Positions 6,306 to 6,686 of a stretch of 6,686 nt of DNA are shown piece after piece. The translations under genes were made by a program, and so were the position numbers. The notes under the pieces were generated by a model, which worked only from the letters and a program-made list of their open reading frames with translations, searched no databases and was not told where the DNA came from. Source of the stretch: Acidobacteriota bacterium (GTDB lineage Bacteria; Acidobacteriota; Vicinamibacteria; Vicinamibacterales; UBA2999); assembly GCA_013813075.1 (NCBI GenBank), contig JACCSI010000558.1, positions 1 through 6,686 on the forward strand. Direction: 5' to 3'. Each line of letters opens with the position of its first letter. The first letter of the stretch is position 1.

Positions 6306-6580
6306 CGCCCCCGCGATAGGAAGGGGAGCGTGCGCTCCCAAGACGCTCAGAATATTGGCTGCGTGGTGCGTTCTCCGTTCGAGAACGTCCACGTGGCCGG
6401 TCGTTCCGTGCCCTGACAACGTCGTCAGTCACGAGCCGGGAGTGATAGGACACCACTGTCCGGGCGCGGGGACGCCGCGCACATTACTCACGAATCCCCC
6501 AGTAAATGCCATCGATGTGATCAGCGTGCAGCGGCATGCTCTTTGCCCTTAGAGGGGCAGAGGCTGATTAGGGGGCTCAT
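6306..6580. other. Non-coding spacer rich in short perfect hairpins
   Basis: No credible gene lies in these 275 bases. I see five stem-loops: 6324-6339 (listed separately), 6369-6387 (arms CGTTCTC and GAGAACG, 7 bp, 5-base loop), 6448-6461 (GGACA and TGTCC), 6464-6480 (GCGCGG and CCGCGC) and 6541-6562 (CTTTGCCC and GGGCAGAG, 8 bp with one G-U). A near-palindrome, CTGACAACGTCGTCAG, sits at 6413-6428. The stretch could be a 3' untranslated region plus the leader of the next gene, or an unrecognised structured RNA. I see no tRNA, CRISPR or IS end. Confidence 0.5.
6324..6339 (+). terminator. Stem-loop after the secreted S9 peptidase, possible terminator
   Basis: The arms GGGAGCG and CGCTCCC are perfectly complementary around a TG centre, 18 bases after the peptidase stop codon. 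The sequence that follows (AAGACGCTCAG) has no T-run, so intrinsic termination would be weak. Position is the main argument. Confidence 0.4.
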
Positions 6581-6686
6581 ATGAACCTTCACTCCGATCG
6601 CACGACTGCACGACTCCGCAAAGACGAGAATCACGGCCTCTGGCAAGATGGCCGGGTCTGGTGGGTGAACTGCGTAGCCCTCGAGG
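6581..6686 (+). CDS. Start of an unrecognised gene, cut by the window end
   Basis: An ATG at 6581 is preceded by AGGGGG with 5-base spacing and opens a frame of 35 codons with no stop before the window edge. The visible peptide starts MNLHSDRTTARLRKDENHG and continues LWQDGRVWWVNCVALE. The first half is charged and basic; the second carries a Trp-rich beta-strand-like segment. Short peptides of the GLWxxGRVWW kind occur at the start of some tyrosine recombinases, but 35 residues are too few to assign a family. A hairpin at 6541-6562 lies in its presumed leader. If it is an integrase, the right edge would mark the start of a mobile region; this is a weak guess. Confidence 0.4.
   Translation, partial: MNLHSDRTTARLRKDENHGLWQDGRVWWVNCVALE

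Noticed and set aside
6374..6390. tRNA T-arm-like sequence CGTTCGAGAAC
   Set aside because: The bases on either side do not form a T-stem, and no acceptor or anticodon arm lies nearby. It is better explained by the 6369-6387 hairpin.
5127..6419. Long minus-strand open frame of 430 codons opposite the secreted S9 peptidase
   Set aside because: It is antisense to a gene with a full catalytic triad and signal peptide. Its His/Arg/Val-rich composition is typical of the mirror frame of a high-GC gene, and it shows no recognisable domain or start signal.
1..6686. CRISPR array, rRNA, IS element or clear riboswitch
   Set aside because: Apart from one two-unit 14-bp repeat I found no regularly spaced repeats, no terminal inverted repeats around a transposase and no RNA-gene signatures.

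Overview
This is a high-GC bacterial window with six protein-coding genes or fragments that I can support, plus a short open frame running off the right edge. The gene content suggests a soil or aquatic heterotroph: two S9-family peptidases (one with a signal peptide), a Tat-exported PLP enzyme of the DSD1 / D-threonine aldolase type, and a RES-Xre toxin-antitoxin pair. The protein style resembles Acidobacteriota of the Vicinamibacteria type, but that placement is an inference and no rRNA or marker gene is present to confirm it.

Layout. Bases 1-1026 (+) hold the C-terminal half of an S9 peptidase that begins left of the window. A 109-bp convergent spacer (1027-1135) carries two perfect stem-loops and a 14-bp tandem repeat. 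Next is a leftward cluster, read from right to left: a 67-residue CxxC protein (3819-3616), a Xre/MbcA/ParS-type antitoxin (3559-3128), a RES-domain toxin (3096-2377), and a Tat-exported DSD1-family enzyme (2380-1136). The last two share an ATGA stop/start junction. Rightward from 3948 to 6305 lies a complete 785-residue secreted S9 peptidase with its own TATAAT box and Shine-Dalgarno site. Bases 6306-6580 are non-coding and rich in short perfect hairpins. A new frame with a good ribosome binding site starts at 6581 and is cut by the window end.

How the parts fit. The antitoxin has a near-consensus sigma-70 promoter (TTGACG, 17 bp, TATACT). A perfect 16-bp palindrome overlaps both its -10 box and its ribosome binding site, as expected for autorepression of a type II toxin-antitoxin operon. 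The unusual point is the tail of that operon: the toxin stop codon overlaps the start codon of a twin-arginine-exported PLP enzyme that has no ribosome binding site of its own, so the enzyme appears translationally coupled to the toxin. The flanking S9 peptidases degrade peptides, and a periplasmic enzyme acting on D-hydroxyamino acids could work alongside them in amino-acid salvage. That functional link is inference.
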